DNA of 64,000 nucleotides, from the NCBI GenBank assembly GCA_024663395.1, contig JANFAH010000035.1, positions 248,001 through 312,000 on the forward strand, written 5' to 3'. Below the pieces are notes generated by a model that worked only from the letters and a program-made list of their open reading frames with translations, did no database searches and had not been told where the DNA came from. This document shows, piece after piece, positions 21,837 to 31,901 of the stretch. Every line of letters begins with the position of its first letter. The first letter of the stretch is position 1. Position numbers and translations under genes: made by a program. Source of the DNA: Pisolithus tinctorius. Taxonomy: Eukaryota; Basidiomycota; Agaricomycetes; Boletales; Pisolithaceae.

Positions 21837-23119
21837 TCAGCTGTCGAAAGCCTCAACATCATCATCAGTGGGGTCATCCTCAGCTTCCTCAAGAAGGTGG
21901 TCAAGTTCTTCATCATCCAACCCAGTAATGTGAGTCACGGTTGCACAGGTCTGAGACTGCAGGTGGTAGGGAAGTAAGCGGAATGCAGCAAAGTGGAGTT
22001 TGGAGATGGAGCCATCCAACTCAGCCAGCAGGTATGAACCCCCAGTGGTCTGATGAAGGATGACCATGGGACCAGTGTACCGTGGCTTCGTCTTCCAGTT
22101 CAGTTCTTTCTCTATGTGGGAGTTGCGAACAAGCACAAGGGTGCTAGGAGCGAAGTTATGGTCTTTAATGCGATGCTGAAAGGTGGTTTCGAACTGCTGG
22201 ATAGACTGGAAGCGTGCATGGAGGACATTGCCACAGACCTGGTCTAAGTCATCCTGATGCTTCTGTAACTGGCACACTCGCCAAGCAATCAGGTCTGTGG
22301 TAGTCAGTGGTGTTGCATCATCGCAGGATAGGGGTAAGAGGAAGGTAGCTTCAGCGAGGTCAAACGAGAACAGTGGTTTGACACCATGTACCATGAAGTA
22401 AGGGGATAAACCTGTGGATTTCAAGATGGTGACCTGCTTGGCCCAGAACACGGAGTGCACAACAGTGTGCCAGCAGTGGTCATCGTTTTTGCAGCTCTTC
22501 ATGATAGCCTTGCAAACATCATAGTGGCAATGCTCTACAATGCCGTTAGCCTGAGAGTTGTAAGGAGAGATATGGATGTGATGGATATGGTATTGCATGG
22601 CTAGGGCATCTAAGGCTTGGATGAATGTGGGACCATTGTCAGTGACAATTTCGGTGAGCAGACCCCAGCGACATAGAATGGCCTTGAAGATGAAGGACGT
22701 GAGCATGGTACTATTTTCTGCATGCAACATGCACCATTGGGATATGAGGTGAGTGCGCAACGAGCCTGTACTATGTAGCGGTAGCCACCAGCTTTGGGCA
22801 TTAGCATCATGTCAATGTGAGCTTTATGAAACAGGCCCCCTATCATGGGTACAGTGGGGGGGATATGAAGCTTCTGCGTCTGGCAGATCTGGCATTCATG
22901 ACAAGTGCAGACATACCACTTCACATCCTTGACAAGAAGAGGCCACCAGAAGCGAAGGAGAAGGCATGTGCGGACCATGAAGACACCCTTGTGTCCAAGG
23001 TCATCATGCGCTTCTTTGATGAGATGATACCGCTTGGATCTGTCAACAACTAGCTGGTGCCATCTGTGCGGTTCTCTACACCATAGATGTCCATCTAGGA
23101 GGAAGAAGTGGCCAGCCAA
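21837..23119 (-). pseudogene. Gypsy element 3 integrase
   Basis: The 23119-22610 piece carries the zinc-binding HHCC domain (HDDLGHKGVF, then CTCHECQIC) and the start of the catalytic core (KAHIDMMLMPKAGGYRYIVQARC). The core continues in another frame at 22760-21837 (TEIVTDNGPTF with a catalytic Asp, NSQANGIVEHCHYD with the catalytic Glu) and ends in a GPM/VILHQTTGGSYLL C-terminal region. A frameshift near 22740-22760 splits the protein. No chromodomain is seen. It is contiguous with RNase H and RT upstream on the strand. Confidence 0.85.
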
Positions 23120-23161
23120 ATTGAAGAAGGATGAGTACTGCGCATCAGTAAGGTCAGGAGG

Positions 23162-23884
23162 TCACTTGTGGGTTGTGAGGAATGTGTGGATCATTTCTAT
23201 CTTCGCTTCGCATGCCCAAGCTTTTGTGGACCATGGAATAGCAGGGTCATCAGGGTTATCAGAAGGGTTATTAACATCAGCAGTGGCAGAGAATGCGAGA
23301 TAGAAGGACGCAGGTGGTGGGAGGCTCGCCCAATGGTAAGCAGGTGGTGGTAGGGAATGGTGATCTTGATTGGAAAGTGACATAGGAGGCAGGTGGTCAT
23401 TGACAACCTGTGTAGAGAAAGAGTAAAAATGGTCCAGCCAATCCTCATGGTCGTCACCCTCAGGCAGGTCAAGCTCTGCCCATGGACGGTGGGATAAGCC
23501 ATCAGGGCCAGCATGCTTGTCCACAGGAACATGGACGAGTTTGAATGAGAAGAGGAGGATGCCAGTGATCCAGCGATTGATCATCGTGTTAGGCTGCAGA
23601 TCTGGGTTATTTATCATGCCCTTAATATACTTCACATCTACCTCCACAGTGAAGTTAGAGAGACCAAAGATGTATACACGTACCGCACGCAACGTGCGGA
23701 AGAGACTGTACAACTCAAGCTTGGCCTGGGAGTAGCAGCTTTCCACTTCATTGAGGGTGATGGATCCAAAGCAACTAGGGTACCATCTGCCATCTTCACC
23801 AAGCTGGTAGAGGATGTAGCCAACTGCAATGAGTGATGTGTCAACTGCTAAAATTACTTCATGGCCACACTCATAGTCAATCCT
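23162..23884 (-). pseudogene. Gypsy element 3 RNase H and linker
   Basis: The frame 23746-23162 carries the RNase H part of the polyprotein (ELYSLFRTLRAVRVYIFGL, then VDVKYIKGMINNPD) and a tether with DKHAGPDGLSHRPW, the usual RNase H end before the integrase zinc finger. The region 23844-23746 holds the beginning of RNase H in another frame, so there is a frameshift near 23740-23760. Spacing to the RT frame is consistent with one ancestral polyprotein. Confidence 0.75.
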
Positions 23885-25441
23885 TCAGAGTGTGGGGGAC
23901 TTTACAATTTTGTCCTTGAGCCATTGCATAGCAGCACATTGTGGTTTGTCCCATGTGAATGGTATGTCCTTCCACGTGAGTGTGACTAGCGGCTGCACAA
24001 TCTTGGCAAAGTCTTTGATGAAGATGCATAGCACACCGCAGACACTGAGGAAACTGCGAACCTGTGTCAGGTTGCGACACTCGGGCCAGTTGTGGATCTT
24101 CTGCACTTTGCTTTCTTCAGGAATGCGACCTTCAAAGGTGCACTTGTGGCCAATGATCACAGTGGACAGAGCAGCTAGCACAAACTTCTTTGCCGAGACA
24201 GTGGCTCCAACGTTCTGCAAATGCTGAAGGATACGGTTAACGACTATACAGTGATTCCAGATAAATTTCCAAATCCCAGGATTCTCTGGGATAGTCTCAT
24301 AGGACCCATCTGCGCACTGATAGTGGGTGGTCTCAGATTTTATGGGGATGTCATCTATGAAGGGCAGGGTATGATGCAGGATCTCATCCTGGAGAACAAA
24401 TGCAGTATCTCCCTGGTATACCTGTACCACATTCGCATGACCTTGTGGCAGAGTAGTAAGCTGATGCAGTCCAAGGGGGGTACCAAAGGTGGTGAGGTCA
24501 TGGGAATTGATGTGGAGTGCACGCTGGTCATACCCAGAGTAGAGGTCCATCATCGCATACACTGCATATCCAGCAAAGGATTCTGTGAGATGTTCTATGA
24601 AGGGCAGAATGGACGCATCATGGATGGTCACTGCATTCAGGGGCTGTAAGTCATGCACAAGGTGAAGAGACTTTCCATCTTTCTTTACTATGCAGAACCA
24701 GTGGGAGTGGTAAGCCGCTGTAGAAGGTTCATACATGCCGGACTTGATGCGATCTTTAATCATGTCTATGACTTGGGCATGTATCACATTTGGGATAGGG
24801 ATATTGCGTTGGACCCAAGGCATGTGTGGAATCATAGGAATCTTTACTGGTGGAAAATAGTGTTCATCTAGGTGTCTGCACTCTGTAATGTCCCAAGCGA
24901 ATGCGAGCTCATGGACCGAAATGAGCCAAGTTATGAGTTTAAGTTCTTCTGGCCAAAGCCAATCTGCAGGGTTGAGGTCAAGTTCTGCGGCCCATTCGGC
25001 AGTGAAGTGGATGCCTGGAACGAAGTCTGGTGGATGGGTTGGAAGTGGTTGGAGACCAGCAAGCGGGTCGTCAGGCAGGCTGCACACGATGCGGTATTCT
25101 TCTGCCATCGGGGCAGGTACCATCCAAACCTTCTTGGCAACTGGCTTGTAAACGAGGGTGCAAACTGTGGGATCTAGTCGATAAATGCTGCCGAATGCAG
25201 CTATAGCAGAGGGGTTTAGTATTGTCTGAGTGGAGGAGAGGAAAGCGAAAGTGGGCGAGGGTATTCTGGTGGGTATGTTCTGTGGTACAGGTGCCATGGG
25301 CGAAGAGAAGTTTGTCAAAGTGAAGGCTAGTGATGAGACTGTAGTACTGAGGAACAGATAACAGTGGCTAAATAGGAAACAGGATGTCTTAGTAGGCTCT
25401 CCCCGACCGTTTGGTGGATCATCAATATTCAAAAACCCCAT
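23885..25441 (-). CDS. Gypsy element 3 reverse transcriptase with FIDD active site
   Basis: A 518-aa frame holds an RT of the basidiomycete lineage in which the usual YxDD box is FIDD (LPFIDDIPIKS, near residue 362). Flanking boxes are FCIVKKDGKSLHLVHDLQPLN (finger), MDLYSGYDQRALH (palm A) and GHKCTFEGRIPEESKVQ (thumb). An extended N-terminal region (VWMVPAPMAEEYRI, EEYFPPVKIP-like tract) links it to the protease. The frame lies -1 relative to the protease frame and overlaps its end at a slippery heptamer. The RT frame itself has no stop, which is notable for an otherwise decayed element. Confidence 0.88.
   Translation of the reverse strand: MGFLNIDDPPNGRGEPTKTSCFLFSHCYLFLSTTVSSLAFTLTNFSSPMAPVPQNIPTRIPSPTFAFLSSTQTILNPSAIAAFGSIYRLDPTVCTLVYKPVAKKVWMVPAPMAEEYRIVCSLPDDPLAGLQPLPTHPPDFVPGIHFTAEWAAELDLNPADWLWPEELKLITWLISVHELAFAWDITECRHLDEHYFPPVKIPMIPHMPWVQRNIPIPNVIHAQVIDMIKDRIKSGMYEPSTAAYHSHWFCIVKKDGKSLHLVHDLQPLNAVTIHDASILPFIEHLTESFAGYAVYAMMDLYSGYDQRALHINSHDLTTFGTPLGLHQLTTLPQGHANVVQVYQGDTAFVLQDEILHHTLPFIDDIPIKSETTHYQCADGSYETIPENPGIWKFIWNHCIVVNRILQHLQNVGATVSAKKFVLAALSTVIIGHKCTFEGRIPEESKVQKIHNWPECRNLTQVRSFLSVCGVLCIFIKDFAKIVQPLVTLTWKDIPFTWDKPQCAAMQWLKDKIVKSPTL
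25429..25441 (-). promoter_or_regulatory. -1 frameshift heptamer G GGT TTT before the protease stop
   Basis: The protease frame ends TGG GGT TTT TGA. The heptamer G GGT TTT (25438-25432) has the X XXY YYZ form. Slipping back by one base enters exactly the RT frame (TTG AAT ATT GAT). I see no strong stem immediately downstream, so the second signal is not established. Confidence 0.65.
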
Positions 25442-26824
25442 TCGACTATACTTTGGTGGCTATGGCAGTGCTTGCCACACTTGCAGTGCAGACAGCCCTC
25501 GCACCATGGGTGCATGGGCAGAGTGTACTTGTGGCCGTTGTTCAGGTCTTGGAGAGTGATCCACTGTCCACCATCAGGATAATTGTTTGTTACTGCACTC
25601 ATAAGGCAAATGAATGGACGTCCAAGGAGCATGTTGAAGTTGGCATGTTCAATTACTTGAACCTGCAGCATGACTGGCCTGGTGCCGAAGTTGAGTTTCA
25701 GGTTCTCTAGTATGCCTACAGTAGTGTCTTTAGACATGTTAGCAGACGTCATAGTCATGAGATGATCGCAGTGCAATGGGAGCCCAATCTTTTCCCAAAC
25801 GTGCCTGGGCATGGCGACAATTTCTGAACCGGAATCTAGTACACAGTTGATTGTGACATCGGTCCCAGGGACCTTGGCTTCGATGCAGTGGAGCAGCAGA
25901 GTGTGGTGAGCTATGATGGAGCCATCGTCACCACAGATAATGCAGTCTCTGTATTCACGCGTGGTTCTTTGAGGATCACGGCTGGTCAGTTCATTCACTT
26001 GTACTCCTTCTTCATCATTGCTACAAACTACCTCAATCTTGTTTGTGGTGATGTATTTCGCCATGGTGATGTCTCTGAACTGTTTGCAAAACTCTGGGGC
26101 TACTGCAAATAATTCTTTGACTGGCATGGCAACGCTGGTTTCGAGTACACACTCCACAATATGCTTGGGCATGGCTTTGTCTTTGAGAGGGAATGAGTAA
26201 CGATACTGGTTTTGATTGCGAGCTGCTGGGTACGGTGTCTGTGACAGAACAATTGCCGCAGGAATGGGATCCTTGTGCATGGGCGTTGGAGCCGGAGTAG
26301 TTGGAGGAACATATGGTTTTGTAGCGATGGATGTCGGTGCAGGTGTAGAGGGCTCAGATGCCTGGCGAGTGGCACATGAACTTTGAACACCAGGGGAAAT
26401 GATTTCCTCTTTGACAGTGGCTGCTCGTGGGTCGACTCATGGAGGGTTGGCAGGTCATGCCACAGGTCGAGCTGTGATTTCAACTCTGTTGAAGCAGGCT
26501 TTCTTTCCATGGGGAATGACTGCTCCCTTGTTACCTTTATCTGCTTGGTAGGTAGCCCAAGCTTGAGCAACATATGCTTGGAAGTCAGGGTCGGCTAAGT
26601 CTGCAACAGGTTCATCGGCATCTTGGACGGTGTTTAAGAAGGCAGAAGGCTGGATCTCCAACTGCACATTAACTTCAGGATGAGCAATGCAGAAGAGGTT
26701 AGTGGTGCCTTGCGCAGAGCAGCAGGAGTTGCAGCACGCACGCTGGCCTGGTCTCTGTCAGCCATGATGCGGTCAACAGCCTCTCTCAGTGAGTTACACT
26801 CAGGGAAGTGTGGAATTCAGCTTC
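25429..26824 (-). pseudogene. Gypsy element 3 gag C-terminus and protease, truncated by LTR copy D
   Basis: The frame 26280-25429 contains a retropepsin-like domain (CVLDSGSEIVAMP, and LLGRPFICL as the distal pair of the fold) that ends at the frameshift site. The region 26667-26455 and neighbouring frames hold a Gag C-terminal part (DPDFQAYVAQAWATYQ). The Gag N-terminus is missing because solo LTR copy D begins at 26828. Frame changes near 26280-26460 show decay. Confidence 0.75.
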
Positions 26825-26827
26825 CAT

Positions 26828-28641
26828 TGTCACACACCAAAGGTGTTTGGTGAGGTGGACATGGATGCAGCAGATGAATGGAGATGAAGACCATAGCTCT
26901 CATGCGAAGAAGGACAGCCAGAAATGTTGGCAGTCATCCCTTGCACAAGAACAAGTCATCAATGCCAAAGAAAAAGAAAAGGAGAAAGCAAGTTAAGCAC
27001 TGGTTAAAATTCTTAAGTGCCCATGTATGGCATTCTGGTTTTCAACATATCTCTGCCATTTCTGCAGATACTGAAACCATTCCTACACTCGCTCGTAGTG
27101 CTCAGCCACACAATCCTACCTTCCAAAATTGGAAAGGATTTGCACACTCCACATGTTTCTACAGCACTCCCTCCAAAAGATGCTCATTTTGCTAATTCTT
27201 CTGATATGGCCACCTCCACATCAATCATTTTGCTTGTCCCCTTTGCTAGGGACAATGGCTACATATATCTACCAGGAGTTCCTACCAGCTTCTGTCCTGA
27301 AGTGTCCTGGTACATCCCATCCTCGTCTGCCCCCTCTCAGCCCATCCAGCTTGGACAGCGCGTTCTTTTTGTCAGTATGACCTCTAGGAGGACGTTCTTT
27401 GGTCACCTCAGGTCTGTCATTCACTTGGAAAGGTCTTATGTGGTTGTTTCAGTCTCTCCAGTCCAAGAAGCATATGGATCCTTCCTCCCTGCTCCCTGCA
27501 ATGTCTTCATACCAGTCTTGTCCATCATTCTCCCAAAATTGCGACAGCTACAGTATAATCTACTGTTCTCTACTCTCCCTGATCGCATCCATGATGAGTA
27601 TGATACACATCTTGCCTCCTTATTGCAAGATACAGCAGAAGACACTCCCCCTTCATCCTCTCTTCCATCAGAGCCTCATTCATGAAGTTTTTATTTGCTT
27701 CACTGAGAGGATGGTTTGGGGGGGAAAGTTGTGATCCCCTATGCTCCTGTCACCCCACAGACCCCCAAAGCTTGACCCCTGTTGACATCTGACTCACCCT
27801 GTCTACTTTTGGATGTACTATATTGGCATCAGATCAGCGCTGCCTCTCTGTCATCCTACCTTGGCCTAGAAGCAATCCCTTTGAGATATGACATGCACAG
27901 CCTCCCCCTAATGCAATTCCAGTGTGCTTTCCCAGTTTCTGACTTTACTTGACTCATACTTTGACATCCTGACTGTCTTTGACTCACTTATTGCCAATAC
28001 TTACCAGTCTTTTGGCCTTGCTTACTGATTCTTCGCTTTTTTGGCTTACTTATCCTTACCAATGCTCACCAATGCTTTCTAAGACAATTACCCACTGCTT
28101 ACATTCCTTACTCATCAGTTACCAATCACTTACCAAGTGTTTGCACCTTGTTTTCCATAGGCAACACCCCTGTACTGTATATAATCACTATACTTAGATA
28201 GCTAAAGAAGAAGACATCAGAGAGCCCCTCTTGCTCGCATTTTATCATCTCTCAGTAAATCATTCATCAGCTTTGATAGTTGAGACTTTATTAAGGGTCT
28301 AGCTATTGTCTACTTCGCTTATTATCGTCTATCATCAATTTACTTTGCTCCAAGTCCTCCCTGAGCTCAGTGCAGCTCAGGACATCAAATTAAGTCACCA
28401 TCCATCCTTCTGTAGGCTGACAGCAGTCTACCCTATCACATTCTATTGCATTCCTGCTCCTTCTTCATCAGGAGCATCCCCAATCCTCAGCACTCATCTT
28501 TGAGTGTTATAGCTTGCAAAAACCCTCCCAAATCGAAGGTTCTACCATCTAGGTACCACATAGGCACACCACCACCCGCTCTTTTTGTCTTTTGTGTTGG
28601 TTTTGGTTGGTTTCCACCACTGAACCACACTTTGACTCACA
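26828..28641 (+). repeat. Solo LTR copy D, divergent subfamily, with intact internal ORF
   Basis: It is near full length from TGTCACACACCAAAGGTG to TTTGACTCACA. The internal ORF 27017-27685 (222 aa, with SFARDNGYIYLPGVP-like and VSMTSRRTFFGHLRS motifs) is open, as in copy E. A TATATAATC box is near 28180. The flanks give no matching target duplication (CCAT before, TCAG after). It sits between a gypsy gag and unrelated sequence. Confidence 0.8.
27017..27685 (+). CDS. Unknown 222-aa protein encoded inside LTR copy D
   Basis: This ORF is conserved with the one in copy E (35440-36084) although the two LTRs are diverged. Shared blocks are GYIYLPGVPTSF, SMTSRRTFFGHLRSV, LERSYVVVSVSPV and LPDRIHDEYD, and both end in a Pro/Ser-rich tail with EPH at the C-terminus. 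No known domain is recognised. The ORF lies upstream of the LTR's TATA box. The conserved core starts at the ATG of MATS, about residue 66. It could be a real LTR-encoded protein or a chance-open frame; the agreement of two diverged copies favours the former. Confidence 0.45.
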   Translation: MPMYGILVFNISLPFLQILKPFLHSLVVLSHTILPSKIGKDLHTPHVSTALPPKDAHFANSSDMATSTSIILLVPFARDNGYIYLPGVPTSFCPEVSWYIPSSSAPSQPIQLGQRVLFVSMTSRRTFFGHLRSVIHLERSYVVVSVSPVQEAYGSFLPAPCNVFIPVLSIILPKLRQLQYNLLFSTLPDRIHDEYDTHLASLLQDTAEDTPPSSSLPSEPHS

Positions 28642-29021
28642 TCAGCACCACCAGCACTGCCTGGGGGAATGGCACTTCCATCTCTGGTGCTATTCAGCCA
28701 AATACAAACCTTAGTATTTCTGTTCTAGAGGCCGGGACCATCTCTCCTTCGCAGTCAGTGATTGGGTCAGCAACCAGTTTGGAACTCTCCCTTCCCCTCT
28801 CCACTCTTTCTCTTGGTGGCTCCCAACCATCTGTTTCGACCCATCTGAATCCTCCCGACCCCCTTGTTGTTGTGCCAGCCTTAGTGAGCAGCCATTCCTC
28901 CAAGGCCACTGAGAAAGGCAAGAAAGGCAAGAAAGCAACCCAAGGACAGGCTAAGGTGATGGAGGAAGGCATCAGGGCTGTTCCAGCAAGGGTTACCTGT
29001 GTTACTAGACAAAAGAAATAG
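28642..29021 (+). pseudogene. Ser/Lys-rich ORF remnant adjoining LTR copy D
   Basis: The plus-strand frame is open through the LTR end to 29021. It encodes a Ser/Thr/Pro-rich region, then a Lys-rich patch (KGKKGKKATQ) and a stop. This looks like the disordered N-terminus of a transposon protein, but no domain follows. It could be the start of an internal region of the element that owns the LTR, or an unrelated fragment. Confidence 0.3.
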
Positions 29022-29474
29022 TGATACCTCTGCTATGGGTCATATAACGTTTCACACATACTGACTATTGTGGTGATATGTAGTTTCTTTCAATTGCATG
29101 TCCACTAATCTACCCTGAACACGCAGACTAAGTGAGACTCAAGAATGCTAATTAACTGTCTCCAAGCAGCACATTTGAATGTTTCAGATGGACTTGACTC
29201 TGCAGTGATCAGTATATGTCAAGCTCATTGATCTTGAGGAGTAGGGATGGTTCAGGTCCATTCATCATCAGACATGAAAGGCAAGCCTGAGGTAATGTTG
29301 ACAGAATGGGGTCACTCTGCCCATATTACCTGGTCAACTGGTTGCTCAGTTGCCATTAGCTGATGGCATGTGAGTGGGAAGAAAGCCCAGTGCGTTTTGT
29401 GAGGACTAGACAATATCTGGGTTCCACCTCCATTGGGCACATTTCTGAAGCTGCAGGGGCAACGTGACTTACCC
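29022..29474. other. Unassigned spacer
   Basis: I recognised no coding sequence or repeat here. It leads into a displaced chitin synthase fragment. Confidence 0.3.
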
Positions 29475-29770
29475 CACAAATGAAGAACCCACTGCACCCC
29501 AGAGAAGATCATTATCCAACAACCCTGTCACTCAAACACTTCATAATGTACAAGACACAATTTATCAGAGACGCTCATGCCAAGATGGTCACTCTGGATG
29601 ATTAGAAGGTTCTGCTTAGCTTGCAACCTCATCGTCATATCAACTTGACCACTCATAACCTCAGTGAACTCACACCCTCGGATCAGCACTGTGGCCTCTG
29701 TTCATTGCAATGGATCTTGTATCAATGCTAATTCAGCTTGTTACTGTCCTGTGTATGTTTTCATCATTAC
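29475..29770 (+). pseudogene. Displaced duplicate of the chitin synthase catalytic C-terminal segment
   Basis: It is nearly co-linear with 40205-40475 of the larger pseudogene, from the NEEPTAPQRRSLS-like start through the segment that in the other copy encodes LLLKHF and DAHAKMVTPDDWK. A TAG interrupts the DDW box (GATGATTAG) and the QRRRW box reads QPHRH. It lies upstream of the cytochrome-b5-like part, out of order, so it must derive from a separate duplication or rearrangement. Confidence 0.75.
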
Positions 29771-29799
29771 TGTGCTGGGGTTGGTCATCTGACCTACTT

Positions 29800-30997
29800 A
29801 GTATGTGTTCAGCACATCTGAACTGGCATCACATTCATATCAAAACAATCCAAATATTGTTTATATGTTGAATCGAGGAGAGGTCTTTGATTTGACATCA
29901 GCATGTCTTCAGCATGGTGTTGACCAAGTCTGTCCTCCAGTATGGTGGCATGGCTTCAGATGCGATTTTCCCTGTGCAAGTATGTGAGGTCATGTATCTT
30001 AGTGTGGTCTCCTCCAATGTAAAGACATAGGAGAGCATGCTATGTAATGGCATCTCAGGTTCTGTGAGCCCCTGGGTGACACTCGACTCCACCAACAACA
30101 CCAACCCCAATGCTCAGTACCACAACTTCCATGCTTTTACCAACAACTCTCGCCTGGACTGGTATTTCGAGAGCATGATGATCATGCAGTGGAATAATCA
30201 TGTTGGGTATGTCAGGTACACGCCTTTGGAGATTAAGGATATGGCCAATAGTGGATCATTGGTCAGGATCCTCAATGGGTTGATCTATGATTCAACCACA
30301 TATCTCAACTATCTGCCTGCTGTCATTATGCCTACCAGTATGCAAGTGGGTGGAGGTGTTGACACACAATTCATGAGTTCCACCATTGTCAATCTGTTCA
30401 AGATCAACTCTGGGCAGGATTTTATGAAGCAGTTCAAGGATGGTCTTGGACTTGATTCTGCAACGCTCGAAAGCCAGAGGACATGTCTTCACAATCTATT
30501 CTTGATCAGTGTGGTCAACAATCGAAATTCGCCTCTGTCTGTTTGTGCAATATATCTTGCTCGTCCTTTTGGTTCTCATGGTCTCCATCATTGGGTTCAA
30601 ATTCATTGCATCGATCAATTTTGGGGCTGTTCATGCACCTGAGGACCATGATAAGTTCATGATTTGCCAAGTTCCATGTTACACTGAAGGCGAGGCATCA
30701 CTTCAGTGTACGATCAATTCATTGGCTGTGCTCAAGTATGATGATAAGCACAAACTGATCTTCATCATGTGTGATGGGAACATTGTCGGATCTGGCAACA
30801 ATTGCCCAACACCACATATCATGCTCAATATTCTGGGTGCTGACCCAAACTTGGACCCTGAACCACTCAGTTTTGTATCAATCAGCAAGGGTGCCCAACA
30901 GCATAATATGGCCAAAGTGTACATGGGTCTGTACGAGTGTGCTGGACATGTTGTGCCTTACATTGTGGTCATCAAGGTTGGGAAGCTGACAGAGGGG
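29800..30997 (+). pseudogene. Chitin synthase, 5' part (cyt-b5-like to start of glycosyltransferase domain)
   Basis: The enzyme would polymerise UDP-GlcNAc into chitin at the plasma membrane. The region 29860-29990 encodes NRGEVFDLTSACLQHG, typical of the cytochrome-b5-like domain before the catalytic part. The region 30037-30560 carries LDSTNNTNPNAQYH and GGGVDTQFMSS. A transmembrane stretch follows (ILLVLLVLMVSIIGFKF). The catalytic start has CQVPCYTEGEASL, IIMCDGNIVGSGN-like and GADPNLDPEPLS, ending at GKLTEG where element 2 is inserted. The arrangement fits class V/VII fungal chitin synthases, usually preceded by a myosin motor domain, which is absent here. Frame breaks and Arg losses show it is dead. 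Confidence 0.88.
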
Positions 30998-31901
30998 TGT
31001 GAAGTATGGGTTTACCCTTGGGTGACTGGGCTTCAAGACTGGGTGACAGGGGCTAAGTCCGAGTGGCCAGAATCAAGGCCAGGAGACAGGGGCCAAGTCC
31101 AGTTGGACCGGAGTTAAGGCCAGAGGTCAGGGGCTAAGTCTGGAGGACTGGACTTAAGGCCAGGAGTGCAGGAACAAGACCGGTAGCGTGGGAAACCGAC
31201 CGGTCTTGGGGTGTTCACAGGGGGAAGCTGGTCTGGGGTTGGATCTACCTCCCTTGGTCTCAGCTTATGTGCTGTACCCTTATGCAAGCCAGGGAGAGGT
31301 CCAGGACAGGGGCCAGGGATAGCTTAAGGCTCGGCCTTAGCTATAGAGTAGTCTTGGGGTGTAGTACAGGAGTTGAGGGTAATACTTAATTGATATTCTG
31401 ACTGAGGGTGCTACAAAGTATGTACAGGGGTTAAATACATGAGGCCGGTCCAGAGTAAAGAACATAGAGCCAGACTTGTTAATAAGCTATTAGCAAGAAG
31501 ATTAGCAAGAGAGTGGATAGCCACAGTGGCTGTGCCAAGGCTAATAGCCAAAGTCCGGGTGACCAGCATACTGGGGTCAGACACAGGAGTTGTACAGTAA
31601 GCAAAGTCAGATGAATGGGCGAGACTAAATATAGTATAAACAAAGGGAAACAGACTGGAGATATGTCTGGGTGACCTGGACATGGACCTGGGAGGACTGG
31701 GGTGGAGCAGCGCAAGGCTGGGAGGCCGAAACAGACCGGAGATAGGGGTAAAACACCGGACTTGGGTTATGCAGGCTGGAGTTGAGCTATCTAGGGCCGG
31801 GACTGGGTTTTCTAGGCCAGACTAGGACTGGACTTGACCGGAGATAGGGGCTAGGGGTCCAGACTGGACTGGGACCAAGTCTGAGAGTCATGGATATGAC
31901 A
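30998..31901 (-). repeat. LTR of element 2 (left, inferred 3' LTR)
   Basis: It runs TGTGAAGTAT...ATGACA, 904 bp, the same length as its partner. Differences from the partner within the first 250 bp are mostly TG in one and CA in the other. Confidence 0.92.
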
